DNA of 64,000 nucleotides from Collinsella sp. An268 (GTDB taxonomy: Bacteria > Actinomycetota > Coriobacteriia > Coriobacteriales > Coriobacteriaceae), in the NCBI RefSeq assembly GCF_002159765.1, contig NZ_NFJH01000006.1, forward strand, positions 1 to 64,000. Direction: 5' to 3'. The position numbers were made by a program, and so were the translations under genes. Positions within the stretch are counted from its first letter, which is position 1. Every line of letters starts with the position of its first letter. Under the pieces are notes generated by a model. That model made no database searches and was not told the DNA's origin. It saw nothing but the letters and a program-made list of their open reading frames with translations. Positions 16,623 to 25,081 of the stretch are shown here, piece after piece.

Positions 16623-18242
16623 ATGGAGCACACCAAGCCGTCGTATTACATAACCACGCCCATCTATTACGTGAACGCCCGCCCGCACCTGGGCACGGCC
16701 TACTGCACGATCATGGCCGACGTCGAGGCCCGCTTCCAGCGCGCCTGCGGCCGTGACGTCAAGTTCCTGACCGGTATGGACGAGCACGGCGAGAAGGTGG
16801 CTGAGGCCGCCGAGAAGAACGGCTTCGCCTCGCCGCAGGCCTGGTGCGACTCCATGGAGCCGGCGTTTCGCGATCTGTGGCAGACGCTCAACATCTCCAA
16901 CGACGACTTCATCCGCACCACGCAGCCGCGCCATATCGCCGGCGTGCAGAAGTTTCTGCAGGTTCTGCTCGACCGCGGCTACATCTACAAGGACGCCTAC
17001 GATGGCTGGTACTGCCGTCCGGACGAGACGTACTTCACCGAGACGCAGGTGCGCCATCACGAGGAGGCGCGCCGCGCCGCCGGGGAGGAGCCGGCCGATC
17101 CCGAGCACCCGCTCTGCCCGGACTGCGACCGTCCGCTCGAGCGCATCCAGGAGGAGAGCTGGTTCTTCAAGCTCTCTGCCTTTGAGCAGCCGCTGCTCGA
17201 TTTCTACGAGGCGAACCCCGGCTTCATCCAGCCCGAGACGCGCAAGAACGAGGTCGTCTCGTTTGTGAAGGGCGGCCTCAAGGACCTCTCGATCAGCCGC
17301 TCGACCTTCGATTGGGGCGTACCGTTCCCGTTTGACGAGAAGCACGTCGCCTATGTGTGGGTCGATGCCCTCATCAACTACCTCACCGCGCTCGGGTACG
17401 GCTCGGACGACGAGTCCGAGTTTAGCTACCGCTGGCCCGCTCAGGTGCACGTCGTGGGCAAGGACATCATCCGCTTCCACTGCGTCATCTGGCCGGCGCT
17501 CCTCATGGCGGCGGGTCTCCCGCTGCCGGAGAAGGTCTTCGTGCACGGTTTTCTCACCGTGCGCAACGAGGAGACCGGCAAGGTCGAGAAGATGAGCAAG
17601 AGCCGCGGCAACGCCATCGCGCCCGAGGAGGTGCTCGAGCTTCTCGGCGTCGACGCCTACCGGTACTACTTCATGAGCGACGTCGTGCACGGTACCGACG
17701 CGCCCATCAGCTGGGGCCGCATGCGCCAGGTGTACAACGCCGATTTGGCCAACAGCTGGGGGAACCTCGTCTCGCGCACTCTCAACATGAGTGCGAAGTA
17801 TTTCGACGGCTGCGCGCCGGAGCGCCCCGCCTCGTGGAGCGAGCCCTCGGCGCTGCGCGATGCGTGCGACGGCATTTTTGAGCGCTACGCCGCGTGCATG
17901 CAGACGATGGACTACAGCGGGGCCGCCGCCGAGGTGCTCGCCATCGTGTCTGCTGCGAACCACTATATCGAGGACATGGCGCCCTGGGCGCTCGCCAAGG
18001 ACCCGGAGAAGGCCGACGAGCTCGCGCTTGTCATCTGGAACCTGCTGGAGGTCATCCGTATCGCCGCCGAGCTCTACGATCCCTTTATGCCGAGCATCTC
18101 GGCCGAGGTGCGCCGCCGCCTGTCGCTCGACCCCGCGCCCACCCGCGATCTTGAGGCCGCGTGCCGCTGGGGCGGCCTTGCAGGCGGCGCGCCCGTCGAG
18201 AAGGGCGACCCGCTGTTCCCGCGTCTGGTGGACGAGAAGTAG
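16623..18242 (+). CDS. metG: Methionyl-tRNA synthetase
   Basis: A class Ia synthetase of 539 aa charging tRNA-Met. The HIGH-like motif appears as ARPHLGTAY near residue 19 and the KMSKS motif as VEKMSKSRGN near residue 320. A zinc-knuckle-like CPDC (LCPDCDRPLER) sits in the connective domain. YYITTPIYYVN at the start and WVDALINYLTALGY are strongly conserved. The length corresponds to the form without the C-terminal EMAPII-like tRNA-binding domain. AAAGGA lies 8 bases before ATG. It is followed by a strong terminator and then rsmA. Confidence 0.98.
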   Translation: MEHTKPSYYITTPIYYVNARPHLGTAYCTIMADVEARFQRACGRDVKFLTGMDEHGEKVAEAAEKNGFASPQAWCDSMEPAFRDLWQTLNISNDDFIRTTQPRHIAGVQKFLQVLLDRGYIYKDAYDGWYCRPDETYFTETQVRHHEEARRAAGEEPADPEHPLCPDCDRPLERIQEESWFFKLSAFEQPLLDFYEANPGFIQPETRKNEVVSFVKGGLKDLSISRSTFDWGVPFPFDEKHVAYVWVDALINYLTALGYGSDDESEFSYRWPAQVHVVGKDIIRFHCVIWPALLMAAGLPLPEKVFVHGFLTVRNEETGKVEKMSKSRGNAIAPEEVLELLGVDAYRYYFMSDVVHGTDAPISWGRMRQVYNADLANSWGNLVSRTLNMSAKYFDGCAPERPASWSEPSALRDACDGIFERYAACMQTMDYSGAAAEVLAIVSAANHYIEDMAPWALAKDPEKADELALVIWNLLEVIRIAAELYDPFMPSISAEVRRRLSLDPAPTRDLEAACRWGGLAGGAPVEKGDPLFPRLVDEK

Positions 18243-18303
18243 TCCCCTTAGCGCAATCGCGCTCTCACCGGCCGGCGCCTTGGGGTGCATGCTTGTCTTA
18301 CGT

Positions 18304-18330
18304 GCGGCTCCCCGCGGGGGAGCCGCTTTT
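18304..18330 (+). terminator. Intrinsic terminator after metG
   Basis: GCGGCTCCCC (18304-18313) pairs perfectly with GGGGAGCCGC (18317-18326), loop GCG, followed by TTTT. The rsmA start is only 14 bases further on, so the hairpin either attenuates read-through or rsmA has a promoter inside the metG end. Confidence 0.9.
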
Positions 18331-18343
18331 AGAAAGGAACCCT

Positions 18344-19294
18344 GTGACCACCTCCCCGCTTGCGAACCCCACCGCCACGCGCGAGCTTCTCGAGGCGTTC
18401 GGCTTGGCGACGAAGCACCGTCTGGGTCAGAACTTTCTGATCGATAACCATGTGATCGAGCGCATCATGGCGCTCGCGGAGCTTACCGGAGACGAGCGGG
18501 TGCTCGAGGTGGGGCCGGGCATCGGCACGCTCACGCTGGCCCTCATCGAGGACGCCGGCCGCGTCGTGTCGATTGAGATGGACCGCGAGCTCGAGCCCGT
18601 GCTCGCGGCGCATGCGGTGGCGCACGGCAACTTCCGCTACCTGATGGGCGATGCGCTCAAGGTGCCGCTCTCCCTAGTGGAGGAGGCGGCGGACGGCGCG
18701 CCGACGGTGTTTGTCGCCAATTTGCCGTACAACGTGGCGGCGACGATCATCCTCGACTTCTTTGAGCGGATGCCCGCCCTCGCGCGCGCCGTCGTGATGG
18801 TGCAGAAGGAGGTCGCCGACCGCATCGCCGCGCGCCCGGGCACGAAGGCCTACGGCGCCTATACGGCTAAGCTCGCGCTCTTTGCCGAGGTAACAGGTCG
18901 GTTCGAGGTACCGCCGCGCTGCTTTTTGCCGGCGCCGCACGTGGACTCGGCGGTGGTGCGCCTCGACCGTTGGGGTGCGGGCACAGGTCCGCTCACGCAG
19001 ATGACCGCGGCGGACGATGCGCCGGCCGCGTTGACTGCGGGCGACGGCTCTGCTGGACCCTCAGGCGCCGCGGAGGCTCCGGATGCCGATCAGGTTTGCC
19101 GTGTTATCGACGCCGCCTTCGCCCAGCGCCGCAAGACCATTCGCAACTCCATGGCGGCATGCGGGTTTGACAAGGCGGCGCTCGATAGCGCCTACGCGGC
19201 TGCCGGCATCGCGCCCACGGCGCGCGCCGAGACGCTCGTGCCGGCAGATTTCGTGCGGCTGACCTGTGCACTCAAGGGCGCGGGGGCGCTCTGA
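18344..19294 (+). CDS. rsmA: 16S rRNA dimethyladenosine transferase RsmA (KsgA)
   Basis: RsmA dimethylates A1518 and A1519 in helix 45 of 16S rRNA. The 316-aa sequence shows H-R-L-G-Q-N-F-L-I-D near residue 26, the SAM motif EVGPGIGTLT, the catalytic N-L-P-Y-N-V motif near residue 127 and Q-R-R-K-T-I-R-N-S in the C-terminal domain. A Thr/Ala/Asp-rich insertion (about residues 220-250) is longer than in E. coli. GTG 18344 has AAAGGA 6 bases upstream. The stop overlaps the tatD start. Confidence 0.96.
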   Translation: MTTSPLANPTATRELLEAFGLATKHRLGQNFLIDNHVIERIMALAELTGDERVLEVGPGIGTLTLALIEDAGRVVSIEMDRELEPVLAAHAVAHGNFRYLMGDALKVPLSLVEEAADGAPTVFVANLPYNVAATIILDFFERMPALARAVVMVQKEVADRIAARPGTKAYGAYTAKLALFAEVTGRFEVPPRCFLPAPHVDSAVVRLDRWGAGTGPLTQMTAADDAPAALTAGDGSAGPSGAAEAPDADQVCRVIDAAFAQRRKTIRNSMAACGFDKAALDSAYAAAGIAPTARAETLVPADFVRLTCALKGAGAL

Positions 19295-20274
19295 TGGGGT
19301 CGTCGACTGCGGCCAATGCCGCGCGCTCCACGGCTGCGTGCGCCACTCCGCTCGTCTTTACCAAGCACACCAAGCGCGGCGACAAGACCTACGCCGCGCC
19401 GGTCCTCAGCGCCCCGCTCTTCGATACGCATGCGCACCTCACGTGTTTCTGGACCAAGGACCCGGTCGAGGTCCTCATGCGCGCGGAGGCCGCGGGTGTG
19501 ACGGCGCTGGTGACGCTCTTCGATCCTTTGGGCGACGACATGCGGCTCGCGGCGTATCGGGAGCAGCTGCGCGGGTGGCTCGACAGCGCGCGGGCTGCGG
19601 GGTCGACGCTTGCCGACCGGGTGCGCTATCTGGTTGGTGCCCATCCCTACGGAGCGCCCGATTACACCGATGCCACCCACGCGGTGCTCGAGGAGGCGCT
19701 CGCGGACCCGCTCTGTGCGGGCATCGGCGAGATCGGGCTCGACTACCACTACGATGCGGACGACGATATCGCGGCCGCCCCGCATGACGTGCAGATGGCC
19801 GTCATGGCGCGCCAGCTCGCGCTCGCGGTTGCGCGCGATGTGCCCGTCGAGCTACACCTGCGCAACGATGCGGGCGATGAGGCGCGCGCGGCCCATGCGG
19901 ACGCCTATAGGGTACTCGCGCAGGTGGGCGTGCCCCGAGCGGGCTGCGTCCTACATTGCTTTGGCGAGGACCGCGCCACGATGGAGCGCTTTCTCGAGTT
20001 GGGCTGCCATATCGCCTTCGGCGGGGCGGCGACGTTCAAGCGCAACGAGCATATCCGGGAGGCGTTTGCGGCGTGCCCGCGGGAGCGGCTGCTGTTTGAG
20101 ACCGACTGCCCCTATATGGCTCCCGAGCCCATCCGCGGCCTGGAGTGCGAGCCCGCGATGATCGCGTTTACGGCCGACGCCCTCGCGCGCGATCGCGCAA
20201 CGCGTACGGGTGAGGATCCAGACATCATTGTGCGGGCAGCTTGGGATAACGCCTGCCGTCTGTTTTTTCGCTAA
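19294..20274 (+). CDS. tatD: TatD-family metal-dependent deoxyribonuclease
   Basis: A 326-aa TIM-barrel hydrolase. The metal ligands are seen as FDTHAHL near residue 44, IGEIGLDYHY near residue 148, VELHLRN, VLHCFGEDR and ETDCPYMAPEP near residue 268. TatD proteins are Mg2+-dependent exonucleases linked to DNA repair and turnover. An N-terminal extension of about 35 residues with a T-K-H-T-K-R-G-D-K segment is unusual. ATG 19294 overlaps the rsmA stop, so the two are translationally coupled. Confidence 0.93.
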   Translation: MGSSTAANAARSTAACATPLVFTKHTKRGDKTYAAPVLSAPLFDTHAHLTCFWTKDPVEVLMRAEAAGVTALVTLFDPLGDDMRLAAYREQLRGWLDSARAAGSTLADRVRYLVGAHPYGAPDYTDATHAVLEEALADPLCAGIGEIGLDYHYDADDDIAAAPHDVQMAVMARQLALAVARDVPVELHLRNDAGDEARAAHADAYRVLAQVGVPRAGCVLHCFGEDRATMERFLELGCHIAFGGAATFKRNEHIREAFAACPRERLLFETDCPYMAPEPIRGLECEPAMIAFTADALARDRATRTGEDPDIIVRAAWDNACRLFFR

Positions 20275-20361
20275 CACGGGCCGCCCGCGGGCTGACGGTG
20301 GGCAGACAAAAATCCTTACGCGCGCGGTTCAGGGGCACCGTCTGACAACAAATCATTACTG

Positions 20362-20388
20362 AGGGGGCGCTTTGCGGGCGCCCTTTTT
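20362..20388 (+). terminator. Intrinsic terminator after tatD
   Basis: GGGCGC (20365-20370) pairs with GCGCCC (20378-20383), followed by TTTTT (20384-20388). It separates the rRNA-methylase/tatD unit from the phosphonate operon. Confidence 0.88.
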
Positions 20389-20650
20389 ACGTTGCGGTGC
20401 TCTGCGCGGCCGATTTGCTTACCCGCCGTGGGACCGTTCTTTACCGGAGGGCCGCTTGGCAAGCGAGGTGTAATTAAAACCGCGCGGATGCCGTCAGGCT
20501 TCGTCACCGGTTGGCAAGGGATGGTCGATGCGGCCCGATCTGCCGCCGCGGGCACCCTACTATCGTCTCCGGTTTGGCGGCCGCAAGGGTGCGGACCGCT
20601 CGAGTGGTGTCGTCGTGCCATGGGGGTGCGACGCGCGAAAGGAGACAAAG
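20389..20650 (+). promoter_or_regulatory. Long leader and promoter region of the phn operon
   Basis: This 260-base stretch has no gene. It contains a closing stem GCGGCC (20406-20411) with GGCCGC (20450-20455), a small hairpin CGCTT/AAGCG (20453-20465) and a stem near 20578-20600 (GGCCGCA with TGCGGACC). CTTACC (20418) and TTTACC (20440) are 22 bases apart, which is twice the 11-base period of the candidate Pho box at 50116, so phosphate control is possible. No clear -35/-10 pair is seen; TACTAT at 20558-20563 is one possible -10. Confidence 0.4.
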
Positions 20651-21754
20651 GTGAAGAACGTCACCAATACCCAGATTTCCCGTCGTTCCTTCCTCGGTAT
20701 TGTTGGCGCCGGCGCTGTCGTCGCGGGCCTCGGCCTCGCGGGTTGCGGCAACGATGCCGGCAAGGGCGGCGCCGCCACCGATGGTTCCGCCGAGGCGGGC
20801 ACCGCGACCCTCGACAAGATCACCATGGTGTGGCTCCCCAACGAGTCCGCCGCCGAGTTCGATGCTGGCCGTGAGGAGTTTGGCAGCGTCCTCTCCGAGT
20901 ACGCCGGTGTCGAGGTCGAGCTCATGACCACCACCGACTACAACGTCGCCATCGAGGCCATCGCCTCCGGCAAGGCCCAGATGGCCAACCTCGGCGCCGA
21001 GGGCTACATCCAGGCTCAGGAGAAGAACGAGAACGTTCACGCCCTCTTCACCACCTCCGATACCGAGGGCACGCTCGACGGCGCCAAGTACTACAGCCGC
21101 ATCGCCGTTCCGGCCGATCAGATGGCCGAGTACGAGGACGCCGAGTCCGCAACCGGCTACTCCATCAAGAACATCAAGGGCAAGCGCATGAGCTTCGTGT
21201 CGCAGACCTCGACCTCCGGCTTCAAGGTTCCCTGCAACGCCATCATGACCGAGTTCCCTGATGAGGTCACCTCGACCGACGAGCTCGCCCAGCCCGGCTT
21301 CTTCAGCCAGGTGCTCTTTGGCAACTCGCACCCCGGTAGCTGCGTCAACCTGCTCCAGGGCGACGCCGACGTGGCCGCCTTCGACGACATCGACGTCGAC
21401 ATGTACCTCGCGGTGCCCGAGGGCGAGCGCGACGCCGTGAACCAGCCCGGCTCCGTCTACGGTGTGGCCGAGGGTGCCGCGCAGCCCTTCGACCGCGTTC
21501 AGGGCAAGGAGTTCGGCATCATCCAGTCCACGCCCGTGTTGAACGGCCCCATCGTCTACAACGCCGACGTGCTGCCCGAGGACATCAAGGACAAGATCCT
21601 CGAGGGCATGACCTCCGCCGAGGTGGCCGAGAACGAGCAGCTCTTCGCCCCGGAGGACGCCGAGGGTACGGGCGCCATCTGGAGCCTCGGCGACACCGCC
21701 GGCTTCATCGCGGTCGACGACGAGTGGTACGACCCCATCCGCGAGCTTGCGTAA
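20651..21754 (+). CDS. phnD: Phosphonate ABC transporter substrate-binding lipoprotein
   Basis: A 367-aa periplasmic-type binding protein. The N-terminus has a twin-arginine SRRSFLG, a hydrophobic core and the lipobox LAGC (about residue 33), so it is exported and lipid-anchored, possibly by the Tat route. The mature part shows the PhnD layout: ITMVWLPNES at the first strand, AIASGKAQMANLGAEGYIQA, SFVSQTSTSGFKVPCNAIM and a late ADVAAFDDIDVDMY. It would deliver phosphonates, or possibly phosphite or phosphate, to PhnC/PhnE. GTG 20651 has AGGAGAC upstream. It is separated from phnC by a strong hairpin, which is usual for highly expressed binding proteins. Confidence 0.93.
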   Translation: MKNVTNTQISRRSFLGIVGAGAVVAGLGLAGCGNDAGKGGAATDGSAEAGTATLDKITMVWLPNESAAEFDAGREEFGSVLSEYAGVEVELMTTTDYNVAIEAIASGKAQMANLGAEGYIQAQEKNENVHALFTTSDTEGTLDGAKYYSRIAVPADQMAEYEDAESATGYSIKNIKGKRMSFVSQTSTSGFKVPCNAIMTEFPDEVTSTDELAQPGFFSQVLFGNSHPGSCVNLLQGDADVAAFDDIDVDMYLAVPEGERDAVNQPGSVYGVAEGAAQPFDRVQGKEFGIIQSTPVLNGPIVYNADVLPEDIKDKILEGMTSAEVAENEQLFAPEDAEGTGAIWSLGDTAGFIAVDDEWYDPIRELA

Positions 21755-21776
21755 GTGCGCATATAGCGTGGGTTTG

Positions 21777-21811
21777 AGCGGTCCGCCGCAGGTCGGCGGG
21801 CCGCTTGTGTT
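21777..21811 (+). terminator. Hairpin between phnD and phnC
   Basis: A 12-bp stem with one T-G pair (21777-21788 with 21794-21805, loop CAGGT) is followed by TGTGTT. It probably acts as a leaky terminator or an RNA-stabilising element, lowering transporter expression relative to the binding protein. Confidence 0.7.
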
Positions 21812-21826
21812 CGAAGGGACACGGTA

Positions 21827-22732
21827 TTGAGCATGAGTGAGAGACAGATGCTGCTCGAGGTGAGCGACCTCGGCAAAAACTACGACGCGTCGCGCCGCCG
21901 CGGGAAGGTCGCGGGCAACGCGGCCGCGGGCACCCCGCGCGCCCTCTCGGGCGTGAGCTTCACCGCGGGACAGGGTGAGTTCATCACGGTCATCGGCCCG
22001 TCGGGCGCCGGCAAATCGACGCTGCTGCGCTGTCTGAACCGTCTGATCGAGCCGACGGACGGCGCCATCACCTTCGATGGGCGCGACATCGCACACCTGC
22101 CCGGTAGCCGCCTGCGCGAGGTGCGGCGCGAGATCGCCATGATCTTCCAGAACTACAACCTCGTGTACCGCCTGACGGCGATCCAAAACGTGCTGCACGG
22201 GCGCCTCGGGTACAAAAACGCGCTCGCCGGCAGCCTCGGCCTCTATACGGAGGACGAAAAGGCCCGCGCCTTTGAGCTCTTGGACGAGGTGGGTCTGGGT
22301 GAGTTTGCCTACCGCCGCGCCGATCAGCTCTCCGGTGGGCAGAAGCAGCGCGTGGGCATCGCCCGTTCGCTCATGCAGGACCCCAAGGTCATGCTCTGCG
22401 ACGAGCCCATCGCGAGCCTCGACCCCAAGAGCTCGCGCATGGTGATGGAGACGCTGCGCCGCCTCACGCGCGAGCGCGGCATCACGTGCATCGTGAACCT
22501 CCACCAGGTCGACTTCGCACTCGAGTTCTCGGACCGCATCATCGGCCTCCGCGCCGGCGAGAAGGTCTTCGAGGGCGCGCCGGAGGAGGCGACCTCCGCC
22601 GTCATCCGCCGCATCTACGAGGGCGATGCCGAGACCATGGTCGATGTTCCCGTCGAGGTGCCCGAAGCCGCACCGGCCGCTGGCGCCCCCGGGGCATTTG
22701 CCGTCGAGCCCGTTGCCGGAGGTGTCCAGTGA
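21827..22732 (+). CDS. phnC: Phosphonate ABC transporter ATP-binding protein
   Basis: A 301-aa ABC ATPase with Walker A GPSGAGKST near residue 63, Q-loop IFQNYNLV, signature LSGGQKQRV near residue 167 and Walker B VMLCDEPIASLDP. The QNYNLVYRLTAIQNVLHGRLG block is characteristic of PhnC. A short basic insertion precedes the first strand (ASRRRGKVAG) and an Ala/Pro-rich tail ends the protein. TTG 21827 is favoured because AAGGGA at 21814-21819 is 7 bases upstream; ATG 21833 would lie 13 bases away. It overlaps phnE by four bases (GTGA). Confidence 0.94.
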   Translation: MSMSERQMLLEVSDLGKNYDASRRRGKVAGNAAAGTPRALSGVSFTAGQGEFITVIGPSGAGKSTLLRCLNRLIEPTDGAITFDGRDIAHLPGSRLREVRREIAMIFQNYNLVYRLTAIQNVLHGRLGYKNALAGSLGLYTEDEKARAFELLDEVGLGEFAYRRADQLSGGQKQRVGIARSLMQDPKVMLCDEPIASLDPKSSRMVMETLRRLTRERGITCIVNLHQVDFALEFSDRIIGLRAGEKVFEGAPEEATSAVIRRIYEGDAETMVDVPVEVPEAAPAAGAPGAFAVEPVAGGVQ

Positions 22733-23571
22733 GCGCCGCCGCGCCGGCAGCGCCCGCGGCGGGCACGGGGCGCGCCCGCGCCGTCGACCTCACTTGGTTT
22801 CGCCGCCGGCAGCTCCGGACCCTTATGGGCGTGGTCGCGGTCGTGGTGGCGTTCCAGCTCTGCTCGATGGTCTGCAACTTCAGCCTCACCTACGCCTTGG
22901 GCTCGGTGCCCGCGGCGTTTGTCTGGATGTTTCAGAACTTCGTCCCCACGGCGGAGTCGCTGGCCAACTTTCCGCTGGTGATCACGCAGACCGTCTCGAC
23001 GGCGCTCGACTCCGCCGCGGCGACCGTCATCGCCGCCATCGCAGGTATCGTGCTCTCCGTCCTCGGCTCCTCCACCATCGGCGTGTCGTGGGCGCCGGTG
23101 CGCGGCGCGATCCGCGCCATCGCGAGCGTCTTTCGCAACATCCCCATGATCGCATGGGCGCTTCTGCTTCTGCTCTCGTTCAAGCAGAACGAGTTCACAG
23201 GGTTCCTCGCGCTCTTCCTTACCGCCTTTGGGCAGCTCACGCGCTTTTTCCTCGATACGTTCGATGAGATTCCCACCGGGCCCGTCGAGGCGCTCAAGAG
23301 CTGCGGCGCGGGCTACTGGCAGATCGTGTTCCAGGCAGGGTTGCCGCTCGCGGTCGCCGACCTTATGAGCTGGATGCTCTACATGGTGGAGACCAACATC
23401 CGCTCTGCCACGCTCATAGGCCTGCTTACGGGCACGGGCATCGGTTTTGTGTTCAACCTGTACTACACGTCGTTCCGCTACGACACCGCCGGCCTCGTCA
23501 TCATTGTCACCATCGTGTTCGTGCTCGTGATCGAGGCGGTTTCCAACGTAGCGAGGAGGTCGATGATCTGA
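22729..23571 (+). CDS. phnE: Phosphonate ABC transporter permease (first PhnE)
   Basis: A 280-aa inner-membrane permease with about six membrane segments and the binding-protein-dependent permease (EAA) loop, seen as GPVEALKSCGAGYWQIVFQA near residue 185. FRNIPMIAWALLLLLSF precedes it. GTG 22729 overlaps the phnC stop and has GGAGG 6 bases upstream. Operons with two phnE genes are known; the two products would form a heterodimeric channel with PhnC. Confidence 0.93.
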   Translation: MSAAAPAAPAAGTGRARAVDLTWFRRRQLRTLMGVVAVVVAFQLCSMVCNFSLTYALGSVPAAFVWMFQNFVPTAESLANFPLVITQTVSTALDSAAATVIAAIAGIVLSVLGSSTIGVSWAPVRGAIRAIASVFRNIPMIAWALLLLLSFKQNEFTGFLALFLTAFGQLTRFFLDTFDEIPTGPVEALKSCGAGYWQIVFQAGLPLAVADLMSWMLYMVETNIRSATLIGLLTGTGIGFVFNLYYTSFRYDTAGLVIIVTIVFVLVIEAVSNVARRSMI

Positions 23572-24449
23572 TGACGTCCGTATCGCTTTCCGAGCGCACC
23601 GCCGCCACGCTGGAGCGCGACTTCGCGGGGCGCATCCGCCTGACGGCGCGCGCGGGGCGCAATATTTCTGTGCAGCTCACGCTCGTCGTGCTCGTGGTGC
23701 TCACGTTTGTGACGTTCGCGCGCATGGGGTACGGCACGGTCGACCTTATGGAGGCGGCCCGTCAGGCGCTGGCCGACTTTGGCGCCATGATGCTCCAGCC
23801 GGCGCTCGACCCGCCGCTCGGCGCGGGCCACTTTACGTGGGCGACGGTTGCCGAGAGCATGCTCATCACCATCGCCGTCACCGCGCTCTGCACCGTCATC
23901 TCGGCCATCGTGTCGTTCTTCCTCGCGCTCGCCGCGTCGGAGAACCTCTCGAGCTCTGCCGTCTCCAACGTGGTCAAGGGCATCGTCGCGATCATCCGCT
24001 CCATCCCCACGATCTTGTGGGTGCTCGTCTTCACCGTCGCGATCGGCCTCGGTTCCGAGGCGGCCGTGCTCGGCATCTCGTTTCACTCCATCGCCTACCT
24101 CACCAAGAGCTACTCGGAGAGCTTCGAGGAGATCGACGAGGGCGTGATCGAGGCCCTGCGCGCGAGCGGGGCAAGCTTCTGGCAGATCGTGTTCCAGGCG
24201 ATCGTGCCGGCGACCATCACCAAGCTGCTCTCGTGGACGTTCATCCGCCTCGAGATCAACTTCACCAACGCGGTGGCGGTGGGCGCCTTCGCGGGGGCGG
24301 GCGGCATCGGCTTCCAGCTCTATCAGGCGGGCAGTCGCTACTACAACCTGCACGAGGTGGGCGTCATCGTGTATGCGTGCCTCATCGCCGCCTTCGTGCT
24401 CGAGTACGTGAGCGTGCAGCTGCGTCGCCGCTACATCTTGCAAGACTAA
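23571..24449 (+). CDS. phnE: Phosphonate ABC transporter permease (second PhnE)
   Basis: The 292-aa paralogue of the preceding permease, with a longer cytoplasmic N-terminus (about 40 residues), membrane segments near residues 32-52, 85-115 and 130-165, and the EAA loop EGVIEALRASGASFWQIVFQA near residue 187. RSIPTILWVLVFTVAIGLG matches the same block in the first PhnE. ATG 23571 overlaps the upstream stop (TGATG). It is followed by a 170-base structured gap before phnG. Confidence 0.93.
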   Translation: MTSVSLSERTAATLERDFAGRIRLTARAGRNISVQLTLVVLVVLTFVTFARMGYGTVDLMEAARQALADFGAMMLQPALDPPLGAGHFTWATVAESMLITIAVTALCTVISAIVSFFLALAASENLSSSAVSNVVKGIVAIIRSIPTILWVLVFTVAIGLGSEAAVLGISFHSIAYLTKSYSESFEEIDEGVIEALRASGASFWQIVFQAIVPATITKLLSWTFIRLEINFTNAVAVGAFAGAGGIGFQLYQAGSRYYNLHEVGVIVYACLIAAFVLEYVSVQLRRRYILQD

Positions 24450-24619
24450 CGCCCCGCCGGGCGGTCGGTGTCCCTGTGCCTGCGCGGATTGGGAGAGGGT
24501 GGCGCGTCGCGCGTCCTCCCCGCGCCGGGCTTGCCATCGACCGCCCCCCAAGCGGGCTTCGGTAGCTCTTATTTTTTTCCCGAGGCACTGACCCCCGGGG
24601 GATACGAGAAAGGAATGTC
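24450..24619 (+). other. Structured intergenic region between import and C-P lyase genes
   Basis: A 12-bp stem with one G-U pair (24459-24470 with 24535-24546) encloses a smaller stem GCGCGG/CCGCGC (24482-24487 with 24520-24525) and a GGGAG/CTCCC pairing (24491-24495 with 24516-24520). A T-run (TTATTTTTTT, 24569-24578) follows. It could be a terminator, or a cis-acting RNA controlling phnG onwards. I see no match to a known riboswitch class. A promoter for phnG may also be here but is not evident. Confidence 0.45.
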
Positions 24620-25081
24620 ATGGTTACGAGACGGGCGAGGACCGAGGTCCTCGTGGAGAGCGGCCCTGCGCTCGCGCATGAGCTCGCGGGGCTTATCGAG
24701 GCGGCATGTCCGGTGCGCGTCGTAGTACCGCCCCGCCAGGGCCTGGTGATGAACCAGGTGCGCGAGACGGCGCGCATGAGCCGCTTCTATCTGGGTGAGG
24801 CCCTTATGAGTGAGTGCCGGGTGCGCATCGGGGACGCCGAGGGCATTGGCGTCGTGCTCGGGGCGGACGGCGCGTTTGCCCGCAGCCTCGCGGTTATCGA
24901 CGCCGCGTATGCGGCCGACCCCGCGCCCGTACCGCTCGCCGAGGTGGACGAGCGCATCCAGGCTGCCGGACGCGTGCTTGAGCGCAAGCGGGCCGCCGCG
25001 GCGGCGCGCATCCAGCGCTCGCGCGTCGACTTCGACGAGATGGGCGGACAGGACATGAGCGTGCAGGCGGTGGTCAAATGA
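24620..25081 (+). CDS. phnG: C-P lyase core subunit PhnG
   Basis: The 153-aa PhnG is part of the PhnGHIJ core complex that breaks the carbon-phosphorus bond of phosphonates. Family features include PRQGLVMNQVRETARMSRFY near residues 38-57, the strand block LGEALMSECRVRIGDAEGIG and a C-terminal helix with RSRVDFDEMGGQDM. AGAAAGGA lies before ATG 24620. The stop overlaps phnH by four bases. Confidence 0.95.
   Translation: MVTRRARTEVLVESGPALAHELAGLIEAACPVRVVVPPRQGLVMNQVRETARMSRFYLGEALMSECRVRIGDAEGIGVVLGADGAFARSLAVIDAAYAADPAPVPLAEVDERIQAAGRVLERKRAAAAARIQRSRVDFDEMGGQDMSVQAVVK

Noticed and set aside
20389-20650. Known riboswitch in the phnD leader
   Set aside because: I could not find conserved cores of cobalamin, TPP, glycine or SAM riboswitches. 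Only generic hairpins are visible.
20504-22504. Long minus-strand frame opposite phnD and phnC
   Set aside because: Antisense of two clear genes, with no domain and no ribosome-binding site.
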